Assembly (NCBI GenBank): GCA_037576215.1
Contig: JBANDB010000008.1
Span: 3,162,001 to 3,226,000 of the forward strand
Reading direction: 5' to 3'
Length of the DNA stretch: 64,000 nucleotides
Origin: Armillaria gallica
Lineage: Eukaryota > Basidiomycota > Agaricomycetes > Agaricales > Physalacriaceae
In this document: piece by piece, positions 41,552 to 54,076 of the stretch
Layout: every line of letters starts with the position of its first letter
How positions within the stretch are numbered: the first letter of the stretch is position 1
Made by a program: the position numbers and the translations under genes
Notes under the pieces: generated by a model
Seen by the model: only the letters and a program-made list of their open reading frames with translations
Told to the model about the DNA's origin: nothing
Database searches by the model: none

Positions 41552-42997
41552 ATGGTGGATGGCGGAGATTTGCCCGTGGAAATCTGCGAAGTCATCTTTC
41601 GTTATCTTTCATTGGACGAACTCCGGAATGCAGCGCTGGCCTCACGCTCGTTCAGATGGATGGCCCAGCCCCATCTCTTTCGATCTCTTTCCCTCGTCGC
41701 CAACAATGACCGAGATGCCTGGCTCCATTCTCTGAAGACAGGCCAACGTATTGGTCTGGCCGATACCGTTGAGCGTCACGATTTCTACACTTCGCCGCGC
41801 ATCGCATCATTTGTTCAGAAGTGCACAATCGAGTTCGTGATTTGGCCAGATCATGATTTTGAGCCTGTGTTTGACAGTCTTTGTGCCCATCTCTCTGATT
41901 TCTCCGACCTCAAAGAGCTGTCTCTCACAAATGTGGTTATCACTCCACAACGTGCCCGAGACATCGCGCAGTGTCGTCCACTGAAACGTCTGTCACTTAC
42001 CACCTGTGCGATTGTCAACCTTGCAGACAGTGATCTGCAGCACAAGTGGTCCACGCAGACCTTATATTGTTTCAAGGAGCCCCGTTTGCCCGCCCCCCAG
42101 CACTGGCTATCTATAATAGATATCAGCACTCTATCTACCCTCCATCTAGACTCCAAATGGTCTTCCCTTGACGCTTTAGAGGAGATCACCATGATTCAGG
42201 AATTGGCGGCCTTGAAATCCATCACCCTCGAAGGTGACGAGCAGGTGATCAAATCCGAGCTTCTTCCCCTTGCACTCTCAAAGTGTCCAAGTTTGATGGA
42301 GTTGTGCATTCTGCCCACTACTTCTCGAAGACCTCACGCGCTCACCATTCTTCCTCCACCCTGCTCTGTTCCCCTTTTAGCGTACGACGGGCCGCATTAC
42401 CTGCTAAAGTCTCTCTTGGAGGAACAGCGACAACTGCGGCACATCAGGGTAATGGGTGATCGATGGGGTGGAACATGCGACATGTTCGACCTCCTGCAAG
42501 ATCTGCCTATGCTGCAAACTTGTGCCCCGGATCTCCAGTCGATGCAGCTTCGCGCCTTCCCTACCAAAGCGTTGTGTGGGTCCATTGCATCATTGTTTCC
42601 CCGGCTTCGCTCCCTATCTTTTGTACTTCCCTTACAAACCCAGGCTCAGGAGCCAATGTATGCATTGACTAAAGAAGTAAGTCCGTTCAGTGAACCGTTT
42701 TAGCCATTTCGTGTTTACGTCTTCGTGCAGCCGTTTCGTCCTGCACTCCTGAACATGGTACTGTCTCCAGGCCTTCAACATCTCGTCATTATCTCCATGA
42801 TTGCGTCTGATCCGGTTGAAGGCCACGAAGTGATAGACGTCCTTACGGGAAAATATCCCGCCTTACGGAGTGTGTATTTGCACTTCCCGGACGACTATTG
42901 GATGACATGGATGGAATATCCCCGTCTGAAGGGACAGGGAATGCAAAGGGGGTTTCTTTCTACAGGTTATCTCAATGTTCGTTGTGACTGGTTCTGA
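41552..42997 (+). CDS. F-box / LRR-like protein
   Basis: Two exons joined by an intron at 42,677-42,730 (GTAAGT...GTGCAG). The N-terminal F-box is LPVEICEVIFRYLSLDELRNAALASRSFRWMAQPHLFRSLSLV, followed by irregular leucine-rich repeats (LKELSLTNVVI, LKRLSLTTCAI, LSTLHLDSKW, LKSITLEGDE, LMELCILPTTS, LQSMQLRAFP). Agaricomycete genomes contain many such F-box proteins, probable substrate receptors of SCF ubiquitin ligases; the substrate is unknown. ATG 41,552 (MVDGGDLPVEI) is preferred over an upstream ATG because it lies 7 residues before the F-box. Confidence 0.78.
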
Positions 42998-44946
42998 TCT
43001 CTTGGGTTTATGGTTGGCTCGTTATAATGGTCTTTCTCATTTTGGTACTCAGCAATTCACGGTTTATCGGTTTATTAATCGAAAAGAAATGATAACCCGC
43101 GTACGGTCGCACGAAACGACTTGGGCAATCCCCCGTACAACTGCGGTGTGTGTTGATTCAGCTCCGCGGTGCTCTCAGGCCAAATGCGTAAAAATCTGTA
43201 CCTGCTAGCCCCGGGATCGCAGTTATGCCCAGTTGGATCCATGCCTTTTCCGTGCTTTTACGGTCACTGTAGGGTAAGTACATACGCCGTTTTACCTCTT
43301 TGGACTGGTGTTCCGCGGATCACCCATTCCATTCCCTCTCGAGCCTTAATTGTGCATCTGCCAACTCCTCACACCTACAATAAGATATTTTAATCCGCTT
43401 CATGGGTACATATTCTGTGAGTAAGGACTGTATCATCAACTCAATTTTATCGCTGTTTTCTCACCCCATTAAGACCAGGAACAAAGTACAGCCGCACGTT
43501 CGTGATCGATAAGTAATACCAAATCTTATGAATTCTCTTCATGAAGACTTTACAGTGATTCAAATTCATATGATCGTTCTTCTTCTCGATCGACGGCATG
43601 CGGCTAGAACCGCGCGCCATGCAGGCACCGAGCTTGTGACTCTGAGAAGCCTCACTCTTAGAACCGCCAGAGTCGGTGCATTATGCCGCACTACGCATGA
43701 ACAATTCCCCGCAGACCGCAGCTCTACCTTGGCCTTGAATGAAACTGAACCGCAAGTGCTAAGTATGGAAGATAAGGTGCTATTTGTGAAGCACCCCCGA
43801 AAAACTGCACCAATCACACATGCAAGTACATCCGGCCGAACCCACGGCAAACTCAGGTTACCAGGTTTATCCCAAAGGTTAAACAAACACCTCGGAAGAA
43901 TGCGATTCTTCCTCCGTCTTAACTTCGCGTCGGGACCAGTAGGTACATTTCACTTTTCTTTGAAAGAAGTCTGATCGACAATCGAAGGGCATCTTTTTCC
44001 AGCTTTTCCCCTCTCCTTCCCCACACCGAAGAATTGGACGGCGTCAGTTTGGTGTTCACGGCGAAAGGCGTATTGTCTGCCTGCCGGACTAAATGCCTTC
44101 GGGTCGCACAATGGACAGATTCCATGTCGCCGTAACTTTTCGTTTGTGAATATCCTCATCGATTGTTCTCATGTTCAACCTTGGACACCTGCTGCGTCAA
44201 AGATTAAGTTAATATCATTCTTTTCTTTACAGTATTGCAAAATAAAAAATCTCTGTTCTTCCTAGCTTATGGGTTTCACGGTCATGTACTCACAAAACAT
44301 CGGGGAGCGGAGTCTTTAATTTCACCGAGTTGTCTGTATCCGTAGACTACAAGTCCAGTGGTTCGAAGTAAAGTGACATGACCGCAGAACCGGAGTGAAC
44401 TCGTGAAGAGGGAACCTAGGTACTCTGCATTTACGCAAACTACTCAAAATCTGTATATATGTCACAACAGGCCCGAGTTGCAAGCATGAAGGATAATCAT
44501 ATAAAACAGTCAACGCAAATCCGCCATTTCCTTATGTTTAAATTCAGATCCACTCGTCTCCGTTTGAGGTAATCTCAGACCGAATAACAAAGAATATTCA
44601 GCCTCGAGGCCTCAATCAATGTTCAGAAACGACAAGTACGAGAGTAATAACGGACCACGGTTGTATGGGTGTGGCATTATTGGAATACAATATCCTACCT
44701 GTGTACAGTGTGTACAGAAGTCACAATACATACATGCTATATGAGAATGTATACAAACGTATATGCGCTGTCCTTGCAGGGAAAAAAGGGAATGCAACGG
44801 GGTCGTCTGAGGGTTCAAGCGATGGATCAAGTAGTGATATAGGGTATAATGTACCACCAATATGACCTGAGGATGACAGTATTCATTAACCGAATAGACC
44901 ATGAGACAATGAGTTGCCGAGGGTAAAAGCGAATACAGTGCAGGTG
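42998..44946. other. Intergenic, ~1.9 kb, between F-box and kinase genes
   Basis: Both neighbours end here (convergent). A 148-codon frame at 43,528-43,974 has no motif and is matched by an equally long frame on the other strand, so I do not call it. No repeat or RNA gene seen. Confidence 0.45.
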
Positions 44947-47086
44947 TCAGACCCGCATGGGGCTTCCAGGATCCTGAATTGCGTCTTGTCGTAAAGACGC
45001 GTTGTTGAAGGGCTTGCCAGCCAGCGGACTACCCGCGCCGGGAACTCTTTTATGTCTTCGTCCTAACAACGTCGCGCTGTCCATATCAAGCTCAAACATT
45101 CCAGGCCCTGCCCTTCGTGCTTTTGAGCTGGGAGCTGTCGGTACGGTACCGGAAACGTTGCTGGTGCGTTGCGCGGTTTCAGTCGCTACAGTAGCACCGG
45201 TGCGCTGGGTATTTTCCTCTTCCTCCTCTTCTTCTTCGTCGTCTTCGTTGAGTCCCTGCAAGAATCCACGTGCACCTGCTCCACCTCGGCCCTTGTACTT
45301 CCGCCGGCGAGCTCCTTCTTCTTCCATGCGATGCACAGCATAAGTGATGTCGAAGGCTTCTTTAAGGGTAGCTAAGCCAGGACTGCGACCTTCAACGCGG
45401 CCTCCGCGAGCAGCAGACAATAACGGAGAGTCTAGCGGCGCTGATAAAGGAGGATTGTTGTAAATGAATGGCGTAGGGGGCGGCGGTGGAGCAGGAGCAG
45501 CGCTGCACCAAGGATGGGCAAGAAATTCGTCAATGGTATAACGTTGAGCTGGATCAACGCAGAGAAGATGCTGAATAAGATCTTTGGCTATAGGAAGGAC
45601 GAGTGAGCATGTTTTTCAATTGGATTCCAGACAACTGACCGCTGCCGCTAATATCATCCCACCACGGACTTAAAAATGTGTAATACCCTCGCGCAACCTT
45701 CTCCGTCAAGACACCAATGCTCTCATCGTAGAAGGGAGGGAATCCGCACAGTAGTGTGTACAAAACACATCCCAAAGCCCACATATCGACGCTTTTGCTG
45801 TATCTTTCATCTTTAACGATCTCCGGCGCAGTATAACCAACTGTGCCGCAAGGTGTCATCGTCTCCTCGTTCCACACAACCTTGCTTAGACCAAAGTCTG
45901 CAATCTTGACCCGCCCAATTCCACCTCCGCCTACACCGGGAATGAATTCACCCTCATCTTCTTTCTCCTCGTCATAAGGCCGATGAACTGGTTGCTTGGA
46001 AGGTATTATCGGAATTCGTTCAAACAGTAAATTTTCTGGCTTGATGTCACGATGGACAACACCGCGCTCTTCGTGCAGATACCGAATGCCCTGAGCAACT
46101 TGTAAGATGACGTGCCGGGATAAATTTTCGGAAAAGTAGGTTAGTTTGACGATTTGATGGAAAAGTTCACCACCTTCCATCACTAGATATAGTAATGCAT
46201 CAGCGATTCAGTGCACCGGAAAACAGATCTTACGTTCAAGGACAAGAAAATAGTGTTCAAGCGATTCAGAGAAAGAGACAAGTTTGACTATGGCAGGATG
46301 ATGTGTTCCGCGCATAATTTGAACCTCTTCAACCAAATTGTCATGAGAATAATTAACCCCTATTGGTTGAGCACGTACCCTTAAGGATGTTTGCACGCTG
46401 GTAGAAGAAGAGTCAGGGTTTAGGACCATGGAAAGACGAACACAGAAGAGGATGAACAACGGCACCTCTGTTACGCGAGGCCTCTTCTTGAATTTCGGGT
46501 TGAGATGCTTATCTCCATCCTACATGATGGAGTAAACCCACGCGTAATAGACAAAGGAGTCAGTTGGAACCAAGATGGGAGACGAAGGGGATGGAAAATA
46601 GAAAGCGTGCACTCACCTGAGACGCGGTAAGCTCATACTTTCGAACTACTTTCACTGCGGAGATCCTGTTAGCGCCTTGAGCTAACTGGACACGGAGTAC
46701 ATACCGGCTACACTCTTCTGAGTCGTCAGGTCAACAGCCTTGTAGACATTTGAAAAGGCGCCGCTGCAGGAAACATGAGCATGACGTTTTAGGCCAGCAA
46801 AAATTTTGACGCACTCTCCCATCTTCTCAATGAGCTGGAAGTTTTCGAGACCCTTGTATGTGGGCATTTGGGCCCTTGCCTCTCGTTCTTCCTGTACAAT
46901 AATCTGGACTGCTTCCCGGTGGGCTACTTCAGGATTCTCCTTTTCTATATGGCGTTTTTCAGCGGCTTTATTTTGCTGTTCATGCTGGGCAGGGGTACGC
47001 TGTACTGGGGCGGGAGTTTCATCGTTTCGAGCCTGGTGGTGGTGATGATGTTTGCCATGTCTAATGAGGTCTACAAGGGCGTTCAT
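44947..47086 (-). CDS. CaMK-group protein kinase, Rck2/Srk1-like
   Basis: About seven exons. The His-rich N-terminus GKHHHHHQ and charged linker precede the kinase domain: YKGLENFQLIEKMGEGAFSNVYKAVD (glycine loop), the VKVVRKYEL lysine, ANILKEVQIMRGTHHPAIVKL, FLVLELMEGGELFHQIV, VVHRDIKPENLLFE, an inserted ~30-residue acidic/Gly loop, VKIADFGLSKVVWNE, TPCGTVGYTAPEIVKD, DMWALGCVLYTLLCGFPPF, and DLIQHLLCVDPAQRYTIDEFLAHPWC. The C-terminal tail is basic then strongly acidic. HRD, DFG and APE motifs are intact. This layout fits fungal Rck/Srk kinases acting below the Hog1/Sty1 stress MAPK. Two CRE-type sites upstream (47,238-47,262) fit stress control, which is inferred. Confidence 0.85.
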
Positions 47087-47237
47087 CGTGAGAGACAGCG
47101 AGAGCAAAAGAGAGTATTCCTACTCTTGAAGGCGTCAACGACGCCAGTCGCGGATGAAGGCATGGTGGCAAGATGAGAAAGGTCCGTTGGAGTCTGATGA
47201 CTACGGTATTTACAGATGAGGAAATCCGGTGGCAGAC

Positions 47238-47262
47238 TGACGTCACCCCTTCGCTACGTCAT
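47238..47262. promoter_or_regulatory. Paired CRE/ATF-type sites upstream of the kinase
   Basis: A perfect palindromic CRE, TGACGTCA, at 47,238-47,245 and a second TACGTCAT at 47,255-47,262, about 150-175 bases upstream of the kinase start (47,086, minus strand). Atf1/CREB-type bZIP factors of the stress MAPK pathway bind such sites in fungi. The role here is inferred from position. Confidence 0.55.
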
Positions 47263-47391
47263 TTTTATGGGCCCCAGCAGCCACAACACTATTCAACAAG
47301 AAAACTCCATCTGCGACGCCACATCCCATGATATCTCCTCGTTCATTTTCTCTCTCAATGCTCCTCTCGCGTTTAGCCTGAGAAATTTCAA

Positions 47392-48936
47392 TCAGTTCAA
47401 AAAATTTACTCTCGATGTTGTAGTACTTACAGAGCGACTGTAAAAGGTGAATATTAGCTAGATGTAGTGCAGAAAATGGTAGAGACACCGACCAGTTGCA
47501 AACACGCAGATTCCGGATAGGTTCCAATGCATCAATACCCTGAACACGCAGTTAGAAGCTGGCATTCACTAGCTATCCAAAACTTACCATCGCAGCTGGT
47601 GGGGTTGTACAACACGAAGAACGAAGCAGATCGTCTGTGCAACGGTAACCAACAAGCCCCGCGCAGCAGTATACAGCCGTAGGCGTTTCAGGACATTCTT
47701 TGTCCTAAATGTCAAACTTTCAGTCAATAGCCCTATGTCAGTATAAAATCATGGTACTGACTGTCGGAAATCGGATCGCGATTGGGCAAATATCCACCAG
47801 TAATATGTAGCGGTCACAGCGTCAGAAAATATGGTTAACCCATACAGCACAGTCCAGGATATCTATACACTTGTTAGTCCCTGACACCTCTGGGTTGTTT
47901 GGGGCTGAAAGGGAAATATACCATCTGCTTCGAGGGCGTCTTCAAAACACACGTTACTGTAAAGGGGTTCAGTTGCAACTTAATATGACCTTCCATTGAC
48001 TTACCGATCCCAGTCGCTTCAAAATCAGCTCAATTAGCGTGGAACAAAAATAAACTGAAACGTCATATTCACCAAATGTACCAATCGAACAAAAAACCTG
48101 GAGTTAACGTTAGGACTTGATGAGAAAACTGGCGAGCGATGCTAACCAAGGCCCCCAGTATCCAATGTCCATTCGGACGAACTAGCGATATTGATATTTT
48201 CGTCACAAAAACCTCCCTACTCATGCTGAGAGACTCACGGAAATAAATTCTCGAGAGAAAGAACAGCTGGATCCTATAAAAGCAAGCGTGTAAGTCTCGA
48301 CCAAGGAAACTTGGTTACAGTCACTAACAGGAAAAGAACAAAGCAAATGATGACATTGTCTGCGGTCATGAAGCTAGAGATTGCTGTAAGTTTTAAGCTG
48401 ATCGATACCACCACACTCACGGGGAGTATGCATCCAAGAAATTCACAGCTTTGAAATCAGCCGCGAGAAACTAATGAAATGCCGTAAGCCGGGTGGGAAG
48501 ACTAGAGGAGAACGAAACGTGCCAAGAGTGAATGAGCAACTGCAATATGCATCGCCGTGCTTGTGCAGCTCAATAGGCTACCAATATATTAGATTCTATG
48601 TCATGGAGGTGAAATAATGCTTACAATAAAACCGCGACCTATAACAAGAATTGGCTTGCTGAACACGGTTCATGGGAGCATCAGAACTTACAAATACGCG
48701 CAGATACCATCGATCCTTGCCATAGTCGCTATAATACCGCCACGTCTGAACCAACAACACACCGAAGAGACTGAAAAATTATATGCCTGAGTCCGAGAGT
48801 TTTAGGAAGCTAATTCAACGATACATACAGAACTGACAAAACAAATCCTGACGAAATTTTAATAAACGCGACATCATCTAAAAGTCGAGAACTCACCCCA
48901 AAATGGATATTCAATAGTCGGAGAGGAAGCGAGCAT
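47392..48936 (-). CDS. Fungal multi-TM membrane protein, DUF6534-like
   Basis: Many very small exons. Readable blocks on the minus strand: MLASSPTIEYPFWG, VLFGVLLVQTWRYYSDYGKDRWYLRVF, a hydrophobic VAVLLL/STAMHIAVAHSLLARF block, VYFCSTLIELILKRLG, ISWTVLYGLTIFSDAVTATYYWWIFAQSRSDFRQTKNVLKRLRLYTAARGLLVTVAQTICFVLRVV, then a short hydrophobic block. The segment '..W.LYRxRS.F..T...L..L.LYT...GLL' corresponds to the DUF6534 domain common in Agaricomycetes, which follows several TM helices; function unknown. The precise start, the small central exons and the stop (47,392 is one option) are uncertain. Confidence 0.5.
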
Positions 48937-48939
48937 TTC

Positions 48940-51900
48940 AAGACAAGCTAGTGGTGGTAGACTGAAACACGAGAAGCGACTCTTTAATGGAGCGCTTTCC
49001 AACCTGTTAGTAACTAGTAAGCACTGATTAAGTACTGATTTCCGATATCGGCATTTAAAATAGGGTTTGTGAAAACTCCGAGTCTTACTACAAGTGCTCC
49101 GCCGAAAGCAATACTACTGATGTGCTCGTGCGACAAATACGGACGTTAGCATAGGTGCTCATTTTCTTGGAAACAAAGGCCATGTGTTCGTCATAAAAGC
49201 TCCTTGGATGTCGGATGGACGCATTTGAGATGAAGATGGTGATTGCCAGTCGGAAATCATGAGCAGCAAGCATGTTTTGGTCAATTCGACATTGTACTTG
49301 TACCAGCTCCTATTGCTGATAGGCAGCCATCTACACATTGTACTTGCGCTATGCGGCAAAAGACGTCAGCATTTACGGCGCCTACCTGTCAAGCATATCG
49401 ATGGCGGTGACATCTACCTCCGGATGAAGCGTCTAGACAAAGTACAAGTCAACACGACTATGATCCCTGCAATGCGCTGAGGGTTTCATTCCCGGCGGTC
49501 GATTCGAGCAATAGGGACGCACGACCCACACGAAAAGTAGTAAGCATGCGCCCTCTCAAATTGACCAGAGTTCAGGGCCGTAGTAAAGCAGTGGGGAAAA
49601 TCTGATGGTGATCAGCTTCCATTGAATTGTTCACCGAAAAAGCCTCTTACTGGTCTAGATGCATGTCAAGAAACTGGGAGCTCTACTAATTCGTCCCGGA
49701 TGGAGCGGGGTTATAGGGATGCGAGCAAAGCTAGTACACGCATCTGCTCACACCTTCAAAAAGTCTCTGGAAAGATGTATGTCAAAAGAACGGAGAGACT
49801 TTCTGGGTGGGACAGATTTCTCGCGAGGGTTATAAAGTCCAGAGTCGATACTTATCCGCATTTATGACTTGTATTCCCTTAGCCTCCATTAGAACCAATG
49901 GTATAGTGCCGGCGGAGCTACCAGTTGAAATCGTTGCCCCACACCCCCACCGATTTGTGCTGCTTGAAGTACTGAGGTCCCGTGCGCCTGTCAAACAGAG
50001 GTTACTGGTCCATCGAGGTATATTACGAAGATACCTATAATTTCATACCCATCGAGAACGTGCATATCCAATTCCGACAGGGTTTGCGCAGATATTACGC
50101 AAGTCGAGGAGTATCGAGACCCTTGACTTTGGACATTGCAGCCGTCAAGGGAACATAGGTCAGTGCTGACCTGACACAATCTTTCAGACCCTACCTAGAT
50201 CGTCAATAAACCCCGATTACTAACTGAACCGTAGCCGACTATCCTAGTTTCCCATTAGGACCATGAGGTCCTTTCTAAGACGTAAAATGTTTCCAATGAT
50301 AGTCAACTTTCGGTTAGGACGTGCAGAGACTTGAATTTCTTCCCTGATTGGACGCGTTGCAGCGTGTTCCGGCGGTCAAACCATAATTAAAAGACAAAGA
50401 AGGGCGAAGGCAGTTCGCAGATCGTTCGCGAAGCGCGTACCTGGGAGAGGGGACGGAAGATGAGAAGTTCGAGAGCTTCGGCCCGACAACTGTGAGCAAA
50501 TAGCCTGTACAGCCACCACCTTCCAAATGATTGCTTCCCAGCTGCATTCTTCATTGAATCTTTCCACGAAATCTTGGCCCGGAGCCGCGCCAAGGGAACG
50601 CAGTGCTCAGCATCATATTCTTGCTGCGGAAACCATCTGCAGTTCATTACTGATTCATAATTGATTCATGGCAGCAGTGCTCATTATACGTAGTCCGATG
50701 ACATTGGCTCGGGCCATTCGGAGCCCAGGTCCAGCCTGAGCATACGTGAAAGGATGCACTAAACTAAGGGTCGATACCATTCCACAACTGTGGGCTCCAC
50801 GTACCAAACTATTCCAACTATCATCGACAGTCCTGGCCATTTCGATACACCTAACCGAATTCCGCTTCATCGTTTTCACCCAGATACCTTATCTCCTCGC
50901 ACTTGCTCTCCGTCTTCTGCGGTGGCAATAGAGCAATCCAACAAAATCCCAGCATGGCCTATCGAGCCGTCTGACGGGGAAGAGTCATAGGGTGATAGCC
51001 AACCCAATCAGCACACGATCTCATACCCTGCCCCGACTCTAACCTGGTGACTAGGTGGATGACTGACTGCGTATCTTCACGGACCATGGCCGCTGGGTTT
51101 TAATCTCGGAGTACTGCTTTACCGTTCAATACGATGATCTCGACTAAACTGAATGCTCGTCTCGTTCTATTCATTAGAACGTTCAGCGATTTGCGTCCAG
51201 ATCTCTTTGCTTACTGTGACACTTCAAGATCTGACATTGTGAATTCTCCCTATCTGAAACGAATTCACTTGACCTAAGTAACATATTAATGTGATTTCTG
51301 CTTGCCCGATGACCGAAATATGGGTGATACCTCCGCAAGGAATGACAACGCATGCACACTCCGACTCACTCGAAGTAACATCCTTCTGATGAAATTTGAA
51401 AATTGCGTTTACGCATGTCCTCGGTCGAATTTTATATTCAATAGGTCATATGCAGTCTGCGAATCATTCGCTACAGCTTAAAAATTCGCCAGTTGCCACC
51501 GCCAGTAGTCGCAACTCTAAAAGCACCAGTGCTGTGATGATGATCTGCTGCTATACATACCTAGGCACATTGTCACGTAACAGCTTTCCACAGCTTTCCC
51601 GAAGCTAGTTGTATTCACCACGGCCTAGTATACCGAATCAAGATGAAAAGCGAAAACGCCGGTAGGTTAATGGCGATAGGTAAAACGATGGAGCAAAAAG
51701 TTGTTCAACAAAGCGGAAACATGATGGGATCGAGTTGTACGTGGGACTTGTTTGCCTAGAATCCGGATCTTTGTCGTCTCGGGGTTACGGAAAGACTTAA
51801 GCAATTTCCGAAATGATTATGTTTTTCACTAGAGAAAACCGGTTAAACAACTCACTTATGTCCTCGCGAGCGCCGAACAATCGCGTTACCTATCTGTAAG

Positions 51901-53140
51901 GAGATGGACCTTTGCCTCTGCAGGTTTGCGTATCTGATCTGATCACGGTGATCCTCCCAATCCCACTTCGAAACCCTACCTCAATCTAGAGCTCCAAAAA
52001 GAACCCAAACTCGGAGGTTACGACCGGAACCTTGTAAAATGAAGCTACGGTGGCTGTGCCTCCATCCGCGCTAGCACAACGACATTGTCGTCAACAAAGA
52101 CGGCATGTGATGCCAGAGGATTTGCTCACTTATGAAAGTACGGGCACGAGCAAAAGTGACGCCGAACCCCAGAATAAAACTGTATTCCCTTCATCGAGAG
52201 CTGTCGATGGCAATTCTGATTTCGTGATTCAATGTAGTGATTGAAATCGAGCATATGCATCTGGCCCGTTCGTATTCATTGCACTTGTGCCCAACGACGG
52301 GGCTCCAGGAGGAACTTTCCATCCGGAGCTCTTCCGATGAAAACGTTTTTGCCTCTTTTGTGAACTGCAGATCAGAGGGTCAGCAGGGGCTTCTTTGTTT
52401 ATCACAGCACAAGACCAAGAGCGGGTGGGAGGAAGAAGGGAGATCATCACAGCAGCAGCTCCACGAGACCTCGTACACAACTAGAGTCCATTGCGCCGAA
52501 CAAGCAGCTCAGGGTTCAAGAGCATTGAAGATGGGAGGAGTATCTCCTTTGCCGGGCCAATCAACACGAGACGGAACACGTAAAAAACACCGTGGCATAA
52601 ACAGAGACAATGTCGTGAAACCTACCTAAATGAACAGCACAACGTCGTGAGAACACCTTTGAGGCATTTCATGGCAGGCAAACAAAATTCGCGCTCTCGG
52701 TAGTATTCACAGCAGTAGCTCATGCTCGTATGAGCTTGGATGATGTCGCAGGATCAGATGTCGATAGGCATCCTGATTGGTCTGATCCTGGTGTGAACGA
52801 AGCTGTCATCCGTGGGTTCAAAGACGACACAAATAAACCATTTCATCGGAAAGATCGAGGTGGCTTCTGATCTTCGAGAGAACGGCGACAACGTATTGTA
52901 GGCAATTTGCGGCAGAAGATGAAAGATTTAGCTGTGAATAGATCTGATGATGGAAAAATACTGGCAGTGGGAAGTCGCTTCGAAACAACAAGTACAGTCA
53001 ACGAGAGTCGTGTTGATGGTTCCGGCCTACCATATGTGAGGTTGCATTGAATAGAGGGGTATCATCGGAAAACAGTGGCATTGGGTCGGGGAATGGGCAT
53101 GATGAAGGAAACGGGAAAACCAAAACCATAAAAGGGGCAA
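48940..53140. other. Gene desert of ~4.2 kb
   Basis: No frame longer than about 130 codons on either strand, no exon chain, and no recognisable retrotransposon or transposase motif. The composition is ordinary rather than extremely AT-rich. It contrasts with the one-gene-per-1.5-kb density on both sides and resembles the left end of the window (1-3 kb). Likely decayed accessory or repeat DNA. Confidence 0.5.
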
Positions 53141-53711
53141 TCAGACGGTGCGTACTGCAAACGCTATACAGATACAAATGACTGAATCCTGATAGGGCAT
53201 CCGATGAGTCGTACGAAACATTACAGCGGTCGATCGCGATAACGTGAACGTACATTCGAAAATACCTCTTGTGCGACAACGTCCGAATCTTCCCAGTGGC
53301 ATACCATGTCCGCTCTACGGTCAAACGGAGTCAATTCCAAGCTCAGTATACCCACAAATGGAGAACCTCACCGACCACCCTGGCCCAGATTTTCGTTAAT
53401 CTGTGTTAACACGATATACTTGCTGGAAATGCGTTTGCGGTTATTGGGAGCCATGTGTTACGCGTGAGAGTCGCTCACAATCCAGATTTCTGTAGTTCGA
53501 CCATGCGTTCCTTTACGCGTTCTCCTATCTCCTTCATCCAGGCTTTGACCCGGTCCCGTTCCCGCGGCTCCGGCCAGACAGCAGAATGGAGGGTTGTCGA
53601 CATTAGTTTCTTCATGTAAGCCTTCAAGAGCTCCGTGTCAAACTTTGGTCGTGGCGAGGAGACCTCGGAGCGCGGCGTTGGGGGAGAGCGCAGACCAGCC
53701 GGGTTCGCCAT
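53141..53711 (-). CDS. Tctex-type dynein light chain
   Basis: Four exons. Start MANPAGLRSPPTPRSEVSS; then FDTELLKAYMKKLMSTTLHSAVWPEPRERDRVKAWMKEIGERVKERMVELQKSG; an intron GTGAGC...TTCCAG within the next codon gives FKYIVLTQINENLGQGGR; intron GTGAGG...CCGTAG; ADMVCHWEDSDVVAQEVFSN; intron GTACGT...TATCAG; DSVICICIAFAVRTV-stop. The helix-helix-strand order, the KYIV.TQI strand and the final S.ICIC..FAV strand match the Tctex1/TCTEX1D2-like light chains of dynein. Naive translation stops after 105 codons at QKSGL because the first internal intron starts there; the spliced protein is complete. Confidence 0.88.
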
Positions 53712-54076
53712 TATTGCGAACAAGTTCACCGCTCGAACCTTCAGGGCGACAAGAAAGTGTGACGCGTTTGTTTGGTCCGTGTTTGGCAGCACCCTCTGCC
53801 ATCAGAGTCAGCTTTCATTCTCTTGCAGACTCAAATTACAGACTGTTGGCTGTTATATTTGTAGAAACCGTTCTGTAAAGATCTCGCAAGTTTTACGTGT
53901 TTAATTTCTGTCGACGGGCTGAGGGGATTGCTTCGAGTTGTTTCATGTTTGGCCGGCACGTGCATTTTACCGAGTTCACGACTGGCGCCACTGCGCGCAA
54001 CGCCGTCACTGGCTGTTGAATTTACCTTCTGTCGACGTCCGCTGCTGCCTGAGGTAGCGACCTATATCCAATCAAC
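53712..54076. promoter_or_regulatory. Divergent promoter of Tctex and PEX11 genes
   Basis: 365 bases between two start codons on opposite strands; no strong TATA. Nothing else is recognisable. Confidence 0.5.

Noticed and set aside
43528..43974. 148-codon plus-strand frame
   Set aside because: No motif, Arg/Thr-rich low-information sequence, and an overlapping minus-strand frame of similar length; it looks like chance.
53475..53792. A truncated 105-residue dynein light chain
   Set aside because: The apparent stop lies within an intron beginning GTGAGC; splicing restores the complete Tctex fold down to 53,141.
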